Translations under genes and position numbers: made by a program | Assembly: GCF_001643375.1 (NCBI RefSeq) | Contig: NZ_LSHB01000056.1 | Span: 186,001 to 250,000, forward strand | Direction: 5' to 3' | Source: Chryseobacterium sp. FP211-J200 | Lineage (GTDB): Bacteria; Bacteroidota; Bacteroidia; Flavobacteriales; Weeksellaceae | Length of the DNA: 64,000 nucleotides | In this document: piece after piece, positions 42,761 through 50,396 of the stretch | Layout of the letters: the number at the start of each line of letters is the position of its first letter | Numbering within the stretch: the stretch's first letter is position 1 | Notes under the pieces: generated by a model | Told to the model about the DNA's origin: nothing | What the model saw: only the letters and a program-made list of their open reading frames with translations | Database searches by the model: none

Positions 42761-43513
42761 GTGCCGGAAATCTCAATCATCACACCGAGTTACAATTCTT
42801 CAAAATATTTGGATGAAACCATCAATTCTGTCCTCAATCAAACTTTCAAAGATTGGGAATGGCTGATTACTGATGATTGTTCCACAGACAATTCCGTAGA
42901 GATTCTGGAAGAACAAAATGACCCAAGAATCAAAGTTTTCAAAGCGAAGAAAAATGGCGGCGCAGGACACGCAAGAAATATTTCTTTGGAAAATGCTACC
43001 GGAAGATTTATCACATTTCTGGATGCCGATGATTTTTGGGAATCGAATTTCCTCGAAGAAATGGTCAACTTTATGAAATCTGAAAATGCAGAACTCGCCT
43101 ACTCCACTTATTCCCGTTGCGACGAAAATCTGAATCCTACAATCGGTGATTTTGAAGCAGACACGATTGTCAATTTCAATAATCTCTTGAGAACCTGCAG
43201 ATTATCTTTACTTTCGTCAATGTACGATTCCAAAAGAGTTGGAAAATTCTACTTTCCAGAAGGCACAAAACGCGAAGACCACGTGATGTGGCTGGAACTT
43301 TTGAAGAAAATTCCACAAGGAAAACCTTTAAAAAAAACCTTATCAAAATACAGAATGTTGCCAAACAGCGTTTCCCGAAACAAATCAAACATTATGAAAG
43401 ACCAATATCTGGTTTACAAAGATTATATGAAATTTTCCACTTTGAAATCCCTGTATTATACAGCGAATTGGGCGTTTAACGGTTTTATCAAATATTCAAA
43501 AATCTTCAATTAA
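42761..43513 (+). CDS. Family 2 glycosyltransferase
   Basis: A 250-residue inverting GT-A enzyme that transfers a sugar from a nucleotide donor, starting at GTG. It opens with ISIITPSYNSSKYLDETINS and the nucleotide-binding WLITDDCSTDNS, and has the FLDADDFW motif with the metal-binding DxD. Later HVMWLELLKK is the acceptor-side motif. The acceptor is unknown; LPS or capsule sugars are likely. Its stop shares a base with the next start (TAATG). Confidence 0.9.
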   Translation: MPEISIITPSYNSSKYLDETINSVLNQTFKDWEWLITDDCSTDNSVEILEEQNDPRIKVFKAKKNGGAGHARNISLENATGRFITFLDADDFWESNFLEEMVNFMKSENAELAYSTYSRCDENLNPTIGDFEADTIVNFNNLLRTCRLSLLSSMYDSKRVGKFYFPEGTKREDHVMWLELLKKIPQGKPLKKTLSKYRMLPNSVSRNKSNIMKDQYLVYKDYMKFSTLKSLYYTANWAFNGFIKYSKIFN

Positions 43514-44139
43514 TGGAATATTCAAAAGAATTCAAGCAGGCTTTGAGCGAATTTTCGCCGGCCGAAAAAGATAAATTGATTTTCCGATTGCTGAAGAAAG
43601 ACAAATTGCTTTCCAAGAAACTCTATTTCGAATTGATTGACCTAGAAACCGTTGACGACAAACGAGATGCAATGGAAGAAATCATTCATGAAAAAGTTTC
43701 GTTGGCTTCAAAATATATTGCAAATCAAAAATATTTTCTCGTTCTCATCAGAAAAATAAGTGCTGAAATCACTGAACACGTGAAAATCACGACGGATAAA
43801 TTTGGCGACGTTTCCTTGAATTTATTTTTAATCAATGAAATATTAGAACACAACGAAAAACTTGGAACACAAAGATTCGACAACGTCTACAAACTCTATA
43901 TTTATCTCATCAACAAAATCTTCAAAGCCCTGACCTTGACCAAAAAACTGGATGAAGATTATTGGATGGAAATCGATGAATTTTTGGAAAACCTCAATGA
44001 AAAAATCGATGGCAATATTTATTTCCAGAAACTTTGCATCAATAATGGTTTAGATTTCAACTGGTTGAAAAGTGAAAACATTCCCGACCATTTTGAATTG
44101 ATTGTGAAAGGAATTAAGAGTGAGGGATTTTTGAGGTAA
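43513..44139 (+). CDS. Hypothetical soluble protein coupled to the GT2
   Basis: A 208-residue helical protein with no signal peptide. It may belong to the DUF6155-type group (LSEFSPAEKDKLIFRLLKKD start), but I am not sure. It starts on the last base of the glycosyltransferase stop codon, so it is translated with it. No enzyme motif is visible. Confidence 0.7.
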   Translation: MEYSKEFKQALSEFSPAEKDKLIFRLLKKDKLLSKKLYFELIDLETVDDKRDAMEEIIHEKVSLASKYIANQKYFLVLIRKISAEITEHVKITTDKFGDVSLNLFLINEILEHNEKLGTQRFDNVYKLYIYLINKIFKALTLTKKLDEDYWMEIDEFLENLNEKIDGNIYFQKLCINNGLDFNWLKSENIPDHFELIVKGIKSEGFLR

Positions 44140-44242
44140 TATTTTAATCACAAAGACACCAAGCTCTTCACAAAGAACACAATTAAGCTTTTGAGGAAAT
44201 GAAAATAGCAAACCTTGTGTAAAAACTTTGTGAACCTTGTGT

Positions 44243-45502
44243 TTAAATCAATATTTTCTTCAAAATAATCTCCGTAGAATTTGGCTGAGATTTCACAAAA
44301 TCACCCGCATTTTTCGACATTTCTTTCAGGTAAGAAACTTCGCCTTCTTCGGCTGACAAATCTTTTTTCATCACTTCCTCGATGAAAGCAGCTGCGGTCA
44401 CAAAATCGTCAAAGTGTTTTCCGCCTTTGGCTGCAACCAAATTATCTGCTTCCGGATTTTTTTTATACTGATTTCCAAAAATGACTGGAACGTCATAAAC
44501 TGCAGCTTCCAAAATATTGTGCAATCCTGCCGTATGAAAACCGCCGCCAACAACCGCCAAATCTGCGTAAGAATATAATTTTGAAAGCTTTCCAATACTG
44601 TCGATGATGAGAATTTGATAATTCGAAGTTTGAAGCGTTGGAGAATTGGAAAGAGCACTGTAAAGAATGGCGTTCGGAAATAATTTTAACAAATGCGGAA
44701 TGCGATGCAAATCGTGAGGCGCGATGGCAAATTTGGTTTCAGGAAGTTTTTTGACCAAGAGTTGGGCGATATCTTCCTCAGTTTGCCAAGAACTTCCGAA
44801 AACAATCAATTTCTGACTGCCTTTAAACTCTTCAATAAAATCGAGATGATTATCTCTATCCAAGAACTGTTTCACGCGGTCAAATCTTGTATCGCCGGAA
44901 ACGGAGGAATTTATCAATCCGATATTTTTTGCCAGAGCTGAAGATTTGATGGTTTGATGAAAAAACCAGTTGATGTTATTTTTCAGTTGTTTGGCGAACC
45001 ATTTTCCATAATTTTCAAAGAAAATCTGATGTTCATAAAACAAAGCAGAAATCACATAAATTTTTGTTTCTCTATTTTTCAGTTCAATTAAAAGATTGTA
45101 CCAATAATCATATTTCACAGTGAAGAAAATCTGACAATCGAAGCTGGAAACAAATTCCTGAATTTCTTTATTTTTATCAAAAGGCAAATAACAAATTGCG
45201 TCTGCCATATGTTTTTTCTTCTTCACATTTTCATAACCGGAAGGTGAAAAGAACGTGATTAACACTTTATAATCCGGAAAATGTTCCTTCAGTTTCTCGA
45301 GAACTGGTAAACCTTGTTCGTATTCACCTAAGCTGGAAGCATGCATCCACAGGACTTTATCTTCTCGGGAAAAAGCATTTCTTACAATTTCCAAAGACTG
45401 TTTTCTGCCTCGGATTCCTTTTTTGGTTTTGCCATCGATGAGTGCAAAGACCTTCATCCCGAAAATCATCAGGCGGACGAAAAGATTGTATAGAGATTTC
45501 AT
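44243..45502 (-). CDS. waaA: 3-deoxy-D-manno-octulosonic acid (Kdo) transferase
   Basis: A 419-residue inner-membrane-associated GT30 enzyme that adds Kdo to lipid A, the first step of the LPS core. It has an N-terminal hydrophobic anchor, then LWMHASSLGEYEQGLPVLEKL with the catalytic Glu, LITFFSPSGYE, ICYLPFDKN and, in the C-terminal half, VVGGGFHTAGLHNILEAA. Length is normal. It is 3 bases downstream of the cupin gene, on the same strand. Confidence 0.93.
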   Translation of the reverse strand: MKSLYNLFVRLMIFGMKVFALIDGKTKKGIRGRKQSLEIVRNAFSREDKVLWMHASSLGEYEQGLPVLEKLKEHFPDYKVLITFFSPSGYENVKKKKHMADAICYLPFDKNKEIQEFVSSFDCQIFFTVKYDYWYNLLIELKNRETKIYVISALFYEHQIFFENYGKWFAKQLKNNINWFFHQTIKSSALAKNIGLINSSVSGDTRFDRVKQFLDRDNHLDFIEEFKGSQKLIVFGSSWQTEEDIAQLLVKKLPETKFAIAPHDLHRIPHLLKLFPNAILYSALSNSPTLQTSNYQILIIDSIGKLSKLYSYADLAVVGGGFHTAGLHNILEAAVYDVPVIFGNQYKKNPEADNLVAAKGGKHFDDFVTAAAFIEEVMKKDLSAEEGEVSYLKEMSKNAGDFVKSQPNSTEIILKKILI

Positions 45503-45505
45503 CTT

Positions 45506-45850
45506 TTATTTTTCTAATGCAAATCTATCATTATTTGTGGAAGGATTGGATATGACCAAGAATTCCAAATCATTTTCTGTGTCATTTTCTATCAAATGAA
45601 TTTGATTTGGCAGAATATGAAATCCTGAATTGGCGTAAACTTCATAAATATTCTCGTCTCTGTGAAATCTTGCTTTTCCTTTGAGAATAAAGAAAAACTG
45701 TTGTGCATTTCTGTGAAAATGAAGTTGCTCTTTCGTTTTTGGAGGCATCATTTCTTGTTTGATAGAAAGGTTTTCTGAGTTTAATAAAACCCAGCTGTCA
45801 CAATTATTTCCCCAAATGTAATGCTCGGAATTTTCTTTTGAATTTATCAT
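45506..45850 (-). CDS. Small cupin-domain protein
   Basis: A 114-residue single-cupin protein with the metal-binding HFHRNAQQFFFILKG motif and a second motif HILPNQIHLIEN. Function unknown; such cupins may be isomerases or sensors. I chose the start at 45850, since a longer start would reach the TAAATTTG promoter box at 45872-45879. It lies 3 bases upstream of waaA and is probably co-transcribed with it, so a link to sugar metabolism is possible (inference). Confidence 0.82.
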   Translation of the reverse strand: MINSKENSEHYIWGNNCDSWVLLNSENLSIKQEMMPPKTKEQLHFHRNAQQFFFILKGKARFHRDENIYEVYANSGFHILPNQIHLIENDTENDLEFLVISNPSTNNDRFALEK

Positions 45851-45871
45851 CGTTTGTTTTTCTGATTCAGG

Positions 45872-45879
45872 CAAATTTA
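45872..45879 (-). promoter_or_regulatory. -7 box for the cupin-waaA operon
   Basis: Minus strand TAAATTTG, 22 bases before the cupin start at 45850. Confidence 0.5.
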
Positions 45880-46007
45880 ATTATTAAGTAAGGATAACAT
45901 TAAAATCTAAACGCAAAGTTCGCCAAGATTTTTTGAAATTATTGAAAATACTTTAGATTCGCAAAGACGTAAAACTCACCAAAGAAATACGAATTATTAA
46001 AACGTAA

Positions 46008-46060
46008 TTTTGTCATTCCGTAGGAATCTAAACCGTCTAGATTCCTACGGAATGACAAAA
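46008..46060. repeat. Perfect 23-bp inverted repeat with 7-base loop
   Basis: TTTTGTCATTCCGTAGGAATCTA at 46008-46030 is matched without error by its reverse complement at 46038-46060, with loop AACCGTC. The stem is too long for a simple terminator and contains no coding sequence. Confidence 0.8.
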
Positions 46061-46099
46061 CAGCATTTCAATGCTGAATCTTGTTTTGTACTGAAACCC

Positions 46100-46203
46100 G
46101 CAGCCCGACTTGAGTGGAAATCCTTTTTTGCTTGTAATCAGGTTCAACTTAACTGGAATCGTGAGCAAAAAAGATTGGGAACGGAAGGCGGAAATAGCTG
46201 CCC
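46100..46203. repeat. Interspersed intergenic palindromic repeat, copy E
   Basis: Begins GCAGCCCGACTTGAGTGGAA and ends AAATAGCTGCCC, in the opposite orientation to copy D and nearly identical to its reverse complement. It also shares its outer parts with copy B. Confidence 0.8.
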
Positions 46204-46257
46204 AAATAAATCAAATCATAAGTTGTTGAAAATTATTGTAAAAAAGTTTTCAAATAC

Positions 46258-46287
46258 TTGTGAAGCAAAATAAAAGCTGTATATTTG
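46258..46287 (+). promoter_or_regulatory. Promoter for rpmH
   Basis: TTG at 46258-46260 and TATATTTG at 46280-46287, 19 bases apart, about 45 bases before the rpmH start. Confidence 0.65.
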
Positions 46288-46331
46288 CAATCTGAAAATT
46301 TAATAGTAATTACGAACTAAATATATTAGTG

Positions 46332-46490
46332 ATGAGTAAAAGAACATTCCAACCATCTGAGAGAAAAAGAAGAAACAAACACGGTTTCCGTGAAAGAATG
46401 TCTACACCAAACGGAAGACGAGTGTTGGCAGCTAGAAGAGCGAAAGGAAGAAAGAGCTTAACTGTTAGTGCATCTCGCGCTAAGAGATAA
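46332..46490 (+). CDS. rpmH: Large ribosomal subunit protein bL34
   Basis: A 52-residue, very basic ribosomal protein. The family sequence is clear: [19 protein letters not shown], then [20 protein letters not shown] and a basic end. It has its own strong promoter and a terminator, and it lies upstream of ftsE. In many bacteria rpmH sits beside the origin genes, but no dnaA or rnpA is visible here. Confidence 0.96.
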   Translation: MSKRTFQPSERKRRNKHGFRERMSTPNGRRVLAARRAKGRKSLTVSASRAKR

Positions 46491-46513
46491 TTTCTTCAAA
46501 AATTATCATATAC

Positions 46514-46549
46514 AAAAAGTGTCTGGACATTGTTTCAGACATTTTTTGT
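46514..46549 (+). terminator. Terminator after rpmH
   Basis: TGTCTG and CAGACA form a stem around GACATTGTTT, flanked by A- and T-runs. Confidence 0.65.
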
Positions 46550-46593
46550 TGTTAAAATTTCCCAAAATTGAAAGCAGGAAAATAAGTTTTTGC

Positions 46594-46601
46594 TATTTTT
46601 G
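46594..46601 (+). promoter_or_regulatory. -7 box for ftsE
   Basis: TATTTTTG, matching TAnnTTTG, 27 bases upstream of the ftsE start. Confidence 0.5.
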
Positions 46602-46627
46602 ATTTTCACAACCTTCAACTTGAAATT

Positions 46628-47338
46628 ATGCCGCATAGAAACGACCCGGGAGTAGATATTATAGATTTGAGCAACGCTAAGATTGTTCAGAAAAACTTCA
46701 CCGTCCTGAATGATGTTGACCTTCATATCAAGAAAGGGAAATTCTGCTACCTTATCGGAAAAACTGGCTCTGGAAAGAGTTCTCTTTTGAAAGTTCTTTA
46801 CGGACAATTGCCTTTGCAAGGCGGAAGCGGACAGGTTGCCGGTTTCGATTTGAAGAAATTGAAGCAGTCAGAAGTTCCCAACTTGAGAAGAAAATTAGGA
46901 ATCGTTTTTCAGGATTTTCAGCTTTTACCAGACAGAAATATTGAGAAAAATCTTCTTTTTGTCCTACAAGCGACTGGCTGGAAAGATAAATTGAAAATGG
47001 AAGCGAGAATTGATGAAGTTCTATCCAGCGTTGGGATGAAAACTAAAAAGCACAAAATGCCTCATCAGCTTTCTGGTGGAGAACAACAGCGTGCTGCGAT
47101 TGCGAGAGCGTTGTTAAACCATCCAGAATTAATCCTTGCGGATGAGCCAACGGGAAATCTTGACCCAGAGACTTCCAACGATATTATGACACTTCTAAAG
47201 AATCTTGCGGAGGAAAACCATTGCGCAGTGGTGATGGCAACGCACGATTATCATATGATTCAGAATTATCCTGGCGAAGCAATCCGTTGTGAGAATGGAC
47301 AGGTTTCTGTTTTGGATACGGCGGAACTTTTTGAATAA
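46628..47338 (+). CDS. ftsE: Cell-division ATP-binding protein FtsE
   Basis: A 236-residue ABC ATPase that with FtsX regulates peptidoglycan hydrolases at the division site. Walker A is GKTGSGKSS, then GIVFQDFQLLPDRN (Q-loop), LSGGEQQRAAIARAL, LADEPTGNLDP (Walker B) and the switch His in MATHDYHM. The Leu-Pro-Asp-Arg after the Q-loop is typical of FtsE. ftsX is not adjacent, as is usual in this phylum. Its terminator is at 47401. Confidence 0.92.
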   Translation: MPHRNDPGVDIIDLSNAKIVQKNFTVLNDVDLHIKKGKFCYLIGKTGSGKSSLLKVLYGQLPLQGGSGQVAGFDLKKLKQSEVPNLRRKLGIVFQDFQLLPDRNIEKNLLFVLQATGWKDKLKMEARIDEVLSSVGMKTKKHKMPHQLSGGEQQRAAIARALLNHPELILADEPTGNLDPETSNDIMTLLKNLAEENHCAVVMATHDYHMIQNYPGEAIRCENGQVSVLDTAELFE

Positions 47339-47400
47339 TTATAGAAGTTAGAGATTAGAATTTAGATGTTAGATTTAGATTCTAATGTTTTTAAAATATA

Positions 47401-47433
47401 GAACCTTTCTGAAAATTTCAGAGAGGTTTTTTT
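47401..47433. terminator. Bidirectional terminator between ftsE and trmN6-like
   Basis: GAACCTTTCTGA pairs imperfectly with TTTCAGAGAGGTT, followed by a T-run; it lies between convergent genes ending at 47338 and 47418. Confidence 0.7.
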
Positions 47434-48122
47434 GTGAATTGATGGAAGTCTTTTGTAAGTTCGAGATATTCATCAGAGTAAACTCTTGGAGATTTTTCTA
47501 TGACGAAGTTTTCTATTTTAGCTTCTGAATTTTTAAATGAATATTCTAAAACTAAACGTTTCGGTTCCGAGGTTTTTATGCCTTTAATAATGACTTTTCT
47601 TTGGAGAAATAAATTATTGTTAAAACAAATCTCAGTGAATTCCTTCTCGGAATCGATTGGAATGATGACTGTGAAAAGTCCATTTTCGGAAAGTAATTGA
47701 CTTGATTTTTTGATTAAATCAGAGAAATTCAATTCTAATCTTTGTCTTGCGAGAATATCTTTTTCGGATGAATTGATTTCAAAATATGGAGGATTTGAAA
47801 TGATTAAATCAAATTTCTCCTCAGTTTCGAAGTTCTTTAAATCTTGAAGTTGGCTTTTGATTCTATCAGAAAAAGGAGAATTTATGAAATTGGTTTGAGA
47901 AATATTGACTGCTTCAGAATTAATATCGATTGCTAAAATCTTAGCTTCTGGGTTTCTTTGAGCAAGCATTAATGAAACAATTCCGGTTCCTGTACCTATT
48001 TCCAAAACTTTCTTCGCTTCGGAAACATTAGCTAAAGCGCCGAGCAAAACTGCATCTGTTCCCACTCGGAAAACGTCAGCGTTTTGTTGAATATCAAACT
48101 GTTGAAATCGAAAAGGTTTCAT
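47418..48122 (-). CDS. tRNA1(Val) adenine-37 N6-methyltransferase-like (YfiC/TrmN6)
   Basis: A 234-residue class I methyltransferase. SAM-binding motif LEIGTGTGIVSLMLAQ, an acidic Asp-loop and the NPPYFE catalytic motif of N6-adenine methyltransferases are present. The start MKPFRFQQFDI with VGTDAVLLGALA matches the YfiC/TrmN6 family, which modifies tRNA position 37. It starts 3 bases after the histidine-kinase gene ends, on the same strand. Confidence 0.88.
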   Translation of the reverse strand: MKPFRFQQFDIQQNADVFRVGTDAVLLGALANVSEAKKVLEIGTGTGIVSLMLAQRNPEAKILAIDINSEAVNISQTNFINSPFSDRIKSQLQDLKNFETEEKFDLIISNPPYFEINSSEKDILARQRLELNFSDLIKKSSQLLSENGLFTVIIPIDSEKEFTEICFNNNLFLQRKVIIKGIKTSEPKRLVLEYSFKNSEAKIENFVIEKSPRVYSDEYLELTKDFHQFTKKPL

Positions 48123-48125
48123 TAA

Positions 48126-49580
48126 TTACATATTTGAAGGCATAGAAATCGTGAAGGTCGCGCCTTTGTCAACTTCAGAAACCACGGTGATTGTGCCATT
48201 GTAATCTTCCACCATTCGTTTCACCATTGTGAGTCCGATTCCCATTCCGCTGTTTTTGGAAGTGAAATTCGGGTCAAAAATCCTATCGAGTTTATCAGTC
48301 GGAATCCCAACTCCATTATCCTGAACGGTAATTTTGATTCGCTTTTCGATTTTCTCGAGGTCAACGTTGATGACGGATTTTCTATCATCGGACTTTGCCT
48401 GACTGGCGTTGGTCACGAGATTGGTAATGATCCTGGTCAGATAATCTTTATCGATTTTCATCCGGATATCATCGTGATTGGCGTGGACAAAAATATTTTC
48501 GTCACTGAAAATCGTGAGCGAATTTCGAACTTCCTTATTCAAAGAAATTTCTTCATCCGTCTTTTCCGGTAATTGCGCAAATTGAGAAAACGCACTCGCT
48601 ACTCTACTGATAACATCGATTTGACCGATGACAATCTCACTTAGATTCTTAACTTTATTGGTAATATTCGGGTCGTTCGGGTCAAACTTTCTCTCGAAGT
48701 TTTGCATCATCAACTTCATCGGTGTCAACGGATTTTTGACTTCGTGAGCAACCTGCTTAGCCATTTCCTGCCAGGCGGATTGCTTTTCGATGTAGCTTAA
48801 TCGTTCGCGCTGGTCGGCAATTTCGGCAATCATTTTATTATAAGCTTTCACCAAGGCATTCAGCTCATCATTTTTATAATATTTGATGGGTTGCAGATTT
48901 TTATCAAACAAATTAATCCTGCTAATCATCGATGTAAACCTGACAATAGCTTCCGTCAAATTGTTGGAAATAATCCAACTGAGCCAAATACTGAAAATGA
49001 TAATCAAAATATTAACGCCAATAATATAAGCAAAGTAATGCTTGAAAACTTCCATATAAGCGCTCTCGTTGTGATAATACGGAAAATAGATATAGCCAAT
49101 ATCTTCCAGCATATTGTTTTTCAGAACCATATAAGAAGAGACGATACTCGCGTCCAATTTCTCGTCATAGGATTTGTCGTCGTATTGTTTTCCGTTTTTG
49201 CGTATTTCATTCAGGACATTGGCAGGCATTTTCTTTTGCTCCACAAGATTTGGGTCTTTGTTGGAGAGGAGATAATTTCCTTTCAGGTCATAAATGATAA
49301 TATCGTGCTTGTTGATATCCGCAATCTCGTAGATTTCGTTCTCCAAAACCTTCGGAATATCATAGGTCTGAACCTGAGAATGGCCCAGCGCATAATCCAA
49401 AGAAGCCAAAAGCGCCTGTGATTTGTTCTGCATATCGGTCTTGCTCACCTTCTTAGCATTGTCCCGAAGAATTACGAAAGACAAAGCCGCCGAAGTGACA
49501 ACACTCAAGATACAAATTGTGAGAAAGCCGATGAAAACCCTGTTTCTTAATCGGTAACCTTTATAATCACTTAATGGCAT
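48126..49580 (-). CDS. Membrane sensor histidine kinase
   Basis: A 484-residue inner-membrane kinase that autophosphorylates on His and passes phosphate to a response regulator. TM1 about 15-37, a periplasmic sensing domain about 40-180, TM2 about 183-205, then a HAMP linker and the His box AKQVAHEVKNPLTPMKLMMQ (His279). The ATPase domain has NLVTNASQAK (N box), DNGVGIP and GMGIGLTMVKR. This resembles NtrY-type kinases. No response regulator is next to it. Overlap with ribE is 14 bases. Confidence 0.9.
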   Translation of the reverse strand: MPLSDYKGYRLRNRVFIGFLTICILSVVTSAALSFVILRDNAKKVSKTDMQNKSQALLASLDYALGHSQVQTYDIPKVLENEIYEIADINKHDIIIYDLKGNYLLSNKDPNLVEQKKMPANVLNEIRKNGKQYDDKSYDEKLDASIVSSYMVLKNNMLEDIGYIYFPYYHNESAYMEVFKHYFAYIIGVNILIIIFSIWLSWIISNNLTEAIVRFTSMISRINLFDKNLQPIKYYKNDELNALVKAYNKMIAEIADQRERLSYIEKQSAWQEMAKQVAHEVKNPLTPMKLMMQNFERKFDPNDPNITNKVKNLSEIVIGQIDVISRVASAFSQFAQLPEKTDEEISLNKEVRNSLTIFSDENIFVHANHDDIRMKIDKDYLTRIITNLVTNASQAKSDDRKSVINVDLEKIEKRIKITVQDNGVGIPTDKLDRIFDPNFTSKNSGMGIGLTMVKRMVEDYNGTITVVSEVDKGATFTISMPSNM

Positions 49581-50166
49581 TCTGTTTTTTCAATAGTTTG
49601 GCAACGTACTTTCCGATAATATCGAATTCCAGATTTACCACATCGTCTTTCTGCAGGTTTTTCATATTCGTGAACTCCCAGGTGTACGGAATTATCGCCA
49701 CAGAAAACTTCCCGTCTCCGCTCTCAGCAACCGTCAAGCTTATACCATTCACCGTAATTGAGCCTTGCGGAACAGTTGTATATTCAGCAGATTCGTCGTA
49801 ATTGATGGTAATGAAATAACTTCCGTCCTGATTTTCGATGCTTTCCACAGTTCCCGTTTTGTCCACGTGACCTTGCACGATGTGTCCGTCCAGTCTTCCT
49901 TCGAAGCGCAAACAACGTTCCAAATTGACTTCCGTACCCACATTCCAAAAATTAAGATTGGTTTTTTCCAGCGTTTCGTTTATGGCCGTCACTTTATAAG
50001 TATTCTCCGTAATTTCAACAACCGTAAGACAGCAGCCGTTGTGAGCCAGACTTTGGTCGATTTTCAGCTCCTGAGTGAAAGGTCCGCTCAGCGTAAAATC
50101 TATATTACTTTCGTTTCTGTCAATTTTTTCTACTTTTCCCGTAGCTTCAATGATTCCTGTAAACAT
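49567..50166 (-). CDS. ribE: Riboflavin synthase, alpha chain
   Basis: A 199-residue enzyme that dismutates two 6,7-dimethyl-8-ribityllumazine molecules to riboflavin. The two-domain structure is visible: MFTGIIEATG then LERCLRFEGRLDGHIVQGHVD and TVNGISLTVAE. The catalytic start motif (MFTGIIE) is perfect. It heads a probable three-gene run with the kinase and the methyltransferase on the same strand. Confidence 0.94.
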   Translation of the reverse strand: MFTGIIEATGKVEKIDRNESNIDFTLSGPFTQELKIDQSLAHNGCCLTVVEITENTYKVTAINETLEKTNLNFWNVGTEVNLERCLRFEGRLDGHIVQGHVDKTGTVESIENQDGSYFITINYDESAEYTTVPQGSITVNGISLTVAESGDGKFSVAIIPYTWEFTNMKNLQKDDVVNLEFDIIGKYVAKLLKKQNAIK

Positions 50167-50192
50167 TCTTTCTTAATATTTTTAAATTTTTA

Positions 50193-50285
50193 GGAGCTGT
50201 TTCCCGCTTTCCACTATATCTTTTTCGCCATCGCTTTTTTCAAGCCACCGCAGAAAAAGGATGCCGTTGCAATCGGGGCTATGGG
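50193..50285. repeat. Interspersed intergenic palindromic repeat, copy F (divergent)
   Basis: Begins GGAGCTGTTTCCCGCTTTCC, contains ATATCTTTTTCG and GCAGAAAAAGGATGCCG arms, and ends CAATCGGGGCTATGGGC. It shares arms and ends with copies D and E at lower identity. It lies between divergent ribE and pdxA. Confidence 0.65.
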
Positions 50286-50357
50286 CTTTGTCATCCGTAG
50301 AAACTTTAGCCATTTAAATTAGCATCCGTTTCATAAGAAAAACTACCTAAAAAATTG

Positions 50358-50365
50358 TAATTTTG
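50358..50365 (+). promoter_or_regulatory. -7 box for pdxA
   Basis: TAATTTTG, matching TAnnTTTG, 32 bases before the ATG at 50397. Confidence 0.5.
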
Positions 50366-50396
50366 TAAATTCTTTATAAATGTCAAAGATAAACAA

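Larger units (their letters stand above)
45851..46331. other. 480-bp repeat-rich spacer between the cupin gene and rpmH
   Basis: Holds the cupin promoter (TAAATTTG, 45872-45879), a low-complexity CGCAAAG-type region (45900-45980), a perfect 23-bp inverted repeat (46008-46060), repeat copy E (46100-46203) and the rpmH promoter. A reading frame across it at 46010-46273 is not a gene. Confidence 0.7.

Noticed and set aside
46010-46273. 87-codon open frame in the spacer before rpmH
   Set aside because: It runs through the inverted repeat at 46008-46060 and repeat copy E, and overlaps the rpmH promoter; the amino-acid sequence only reflects the repeats.
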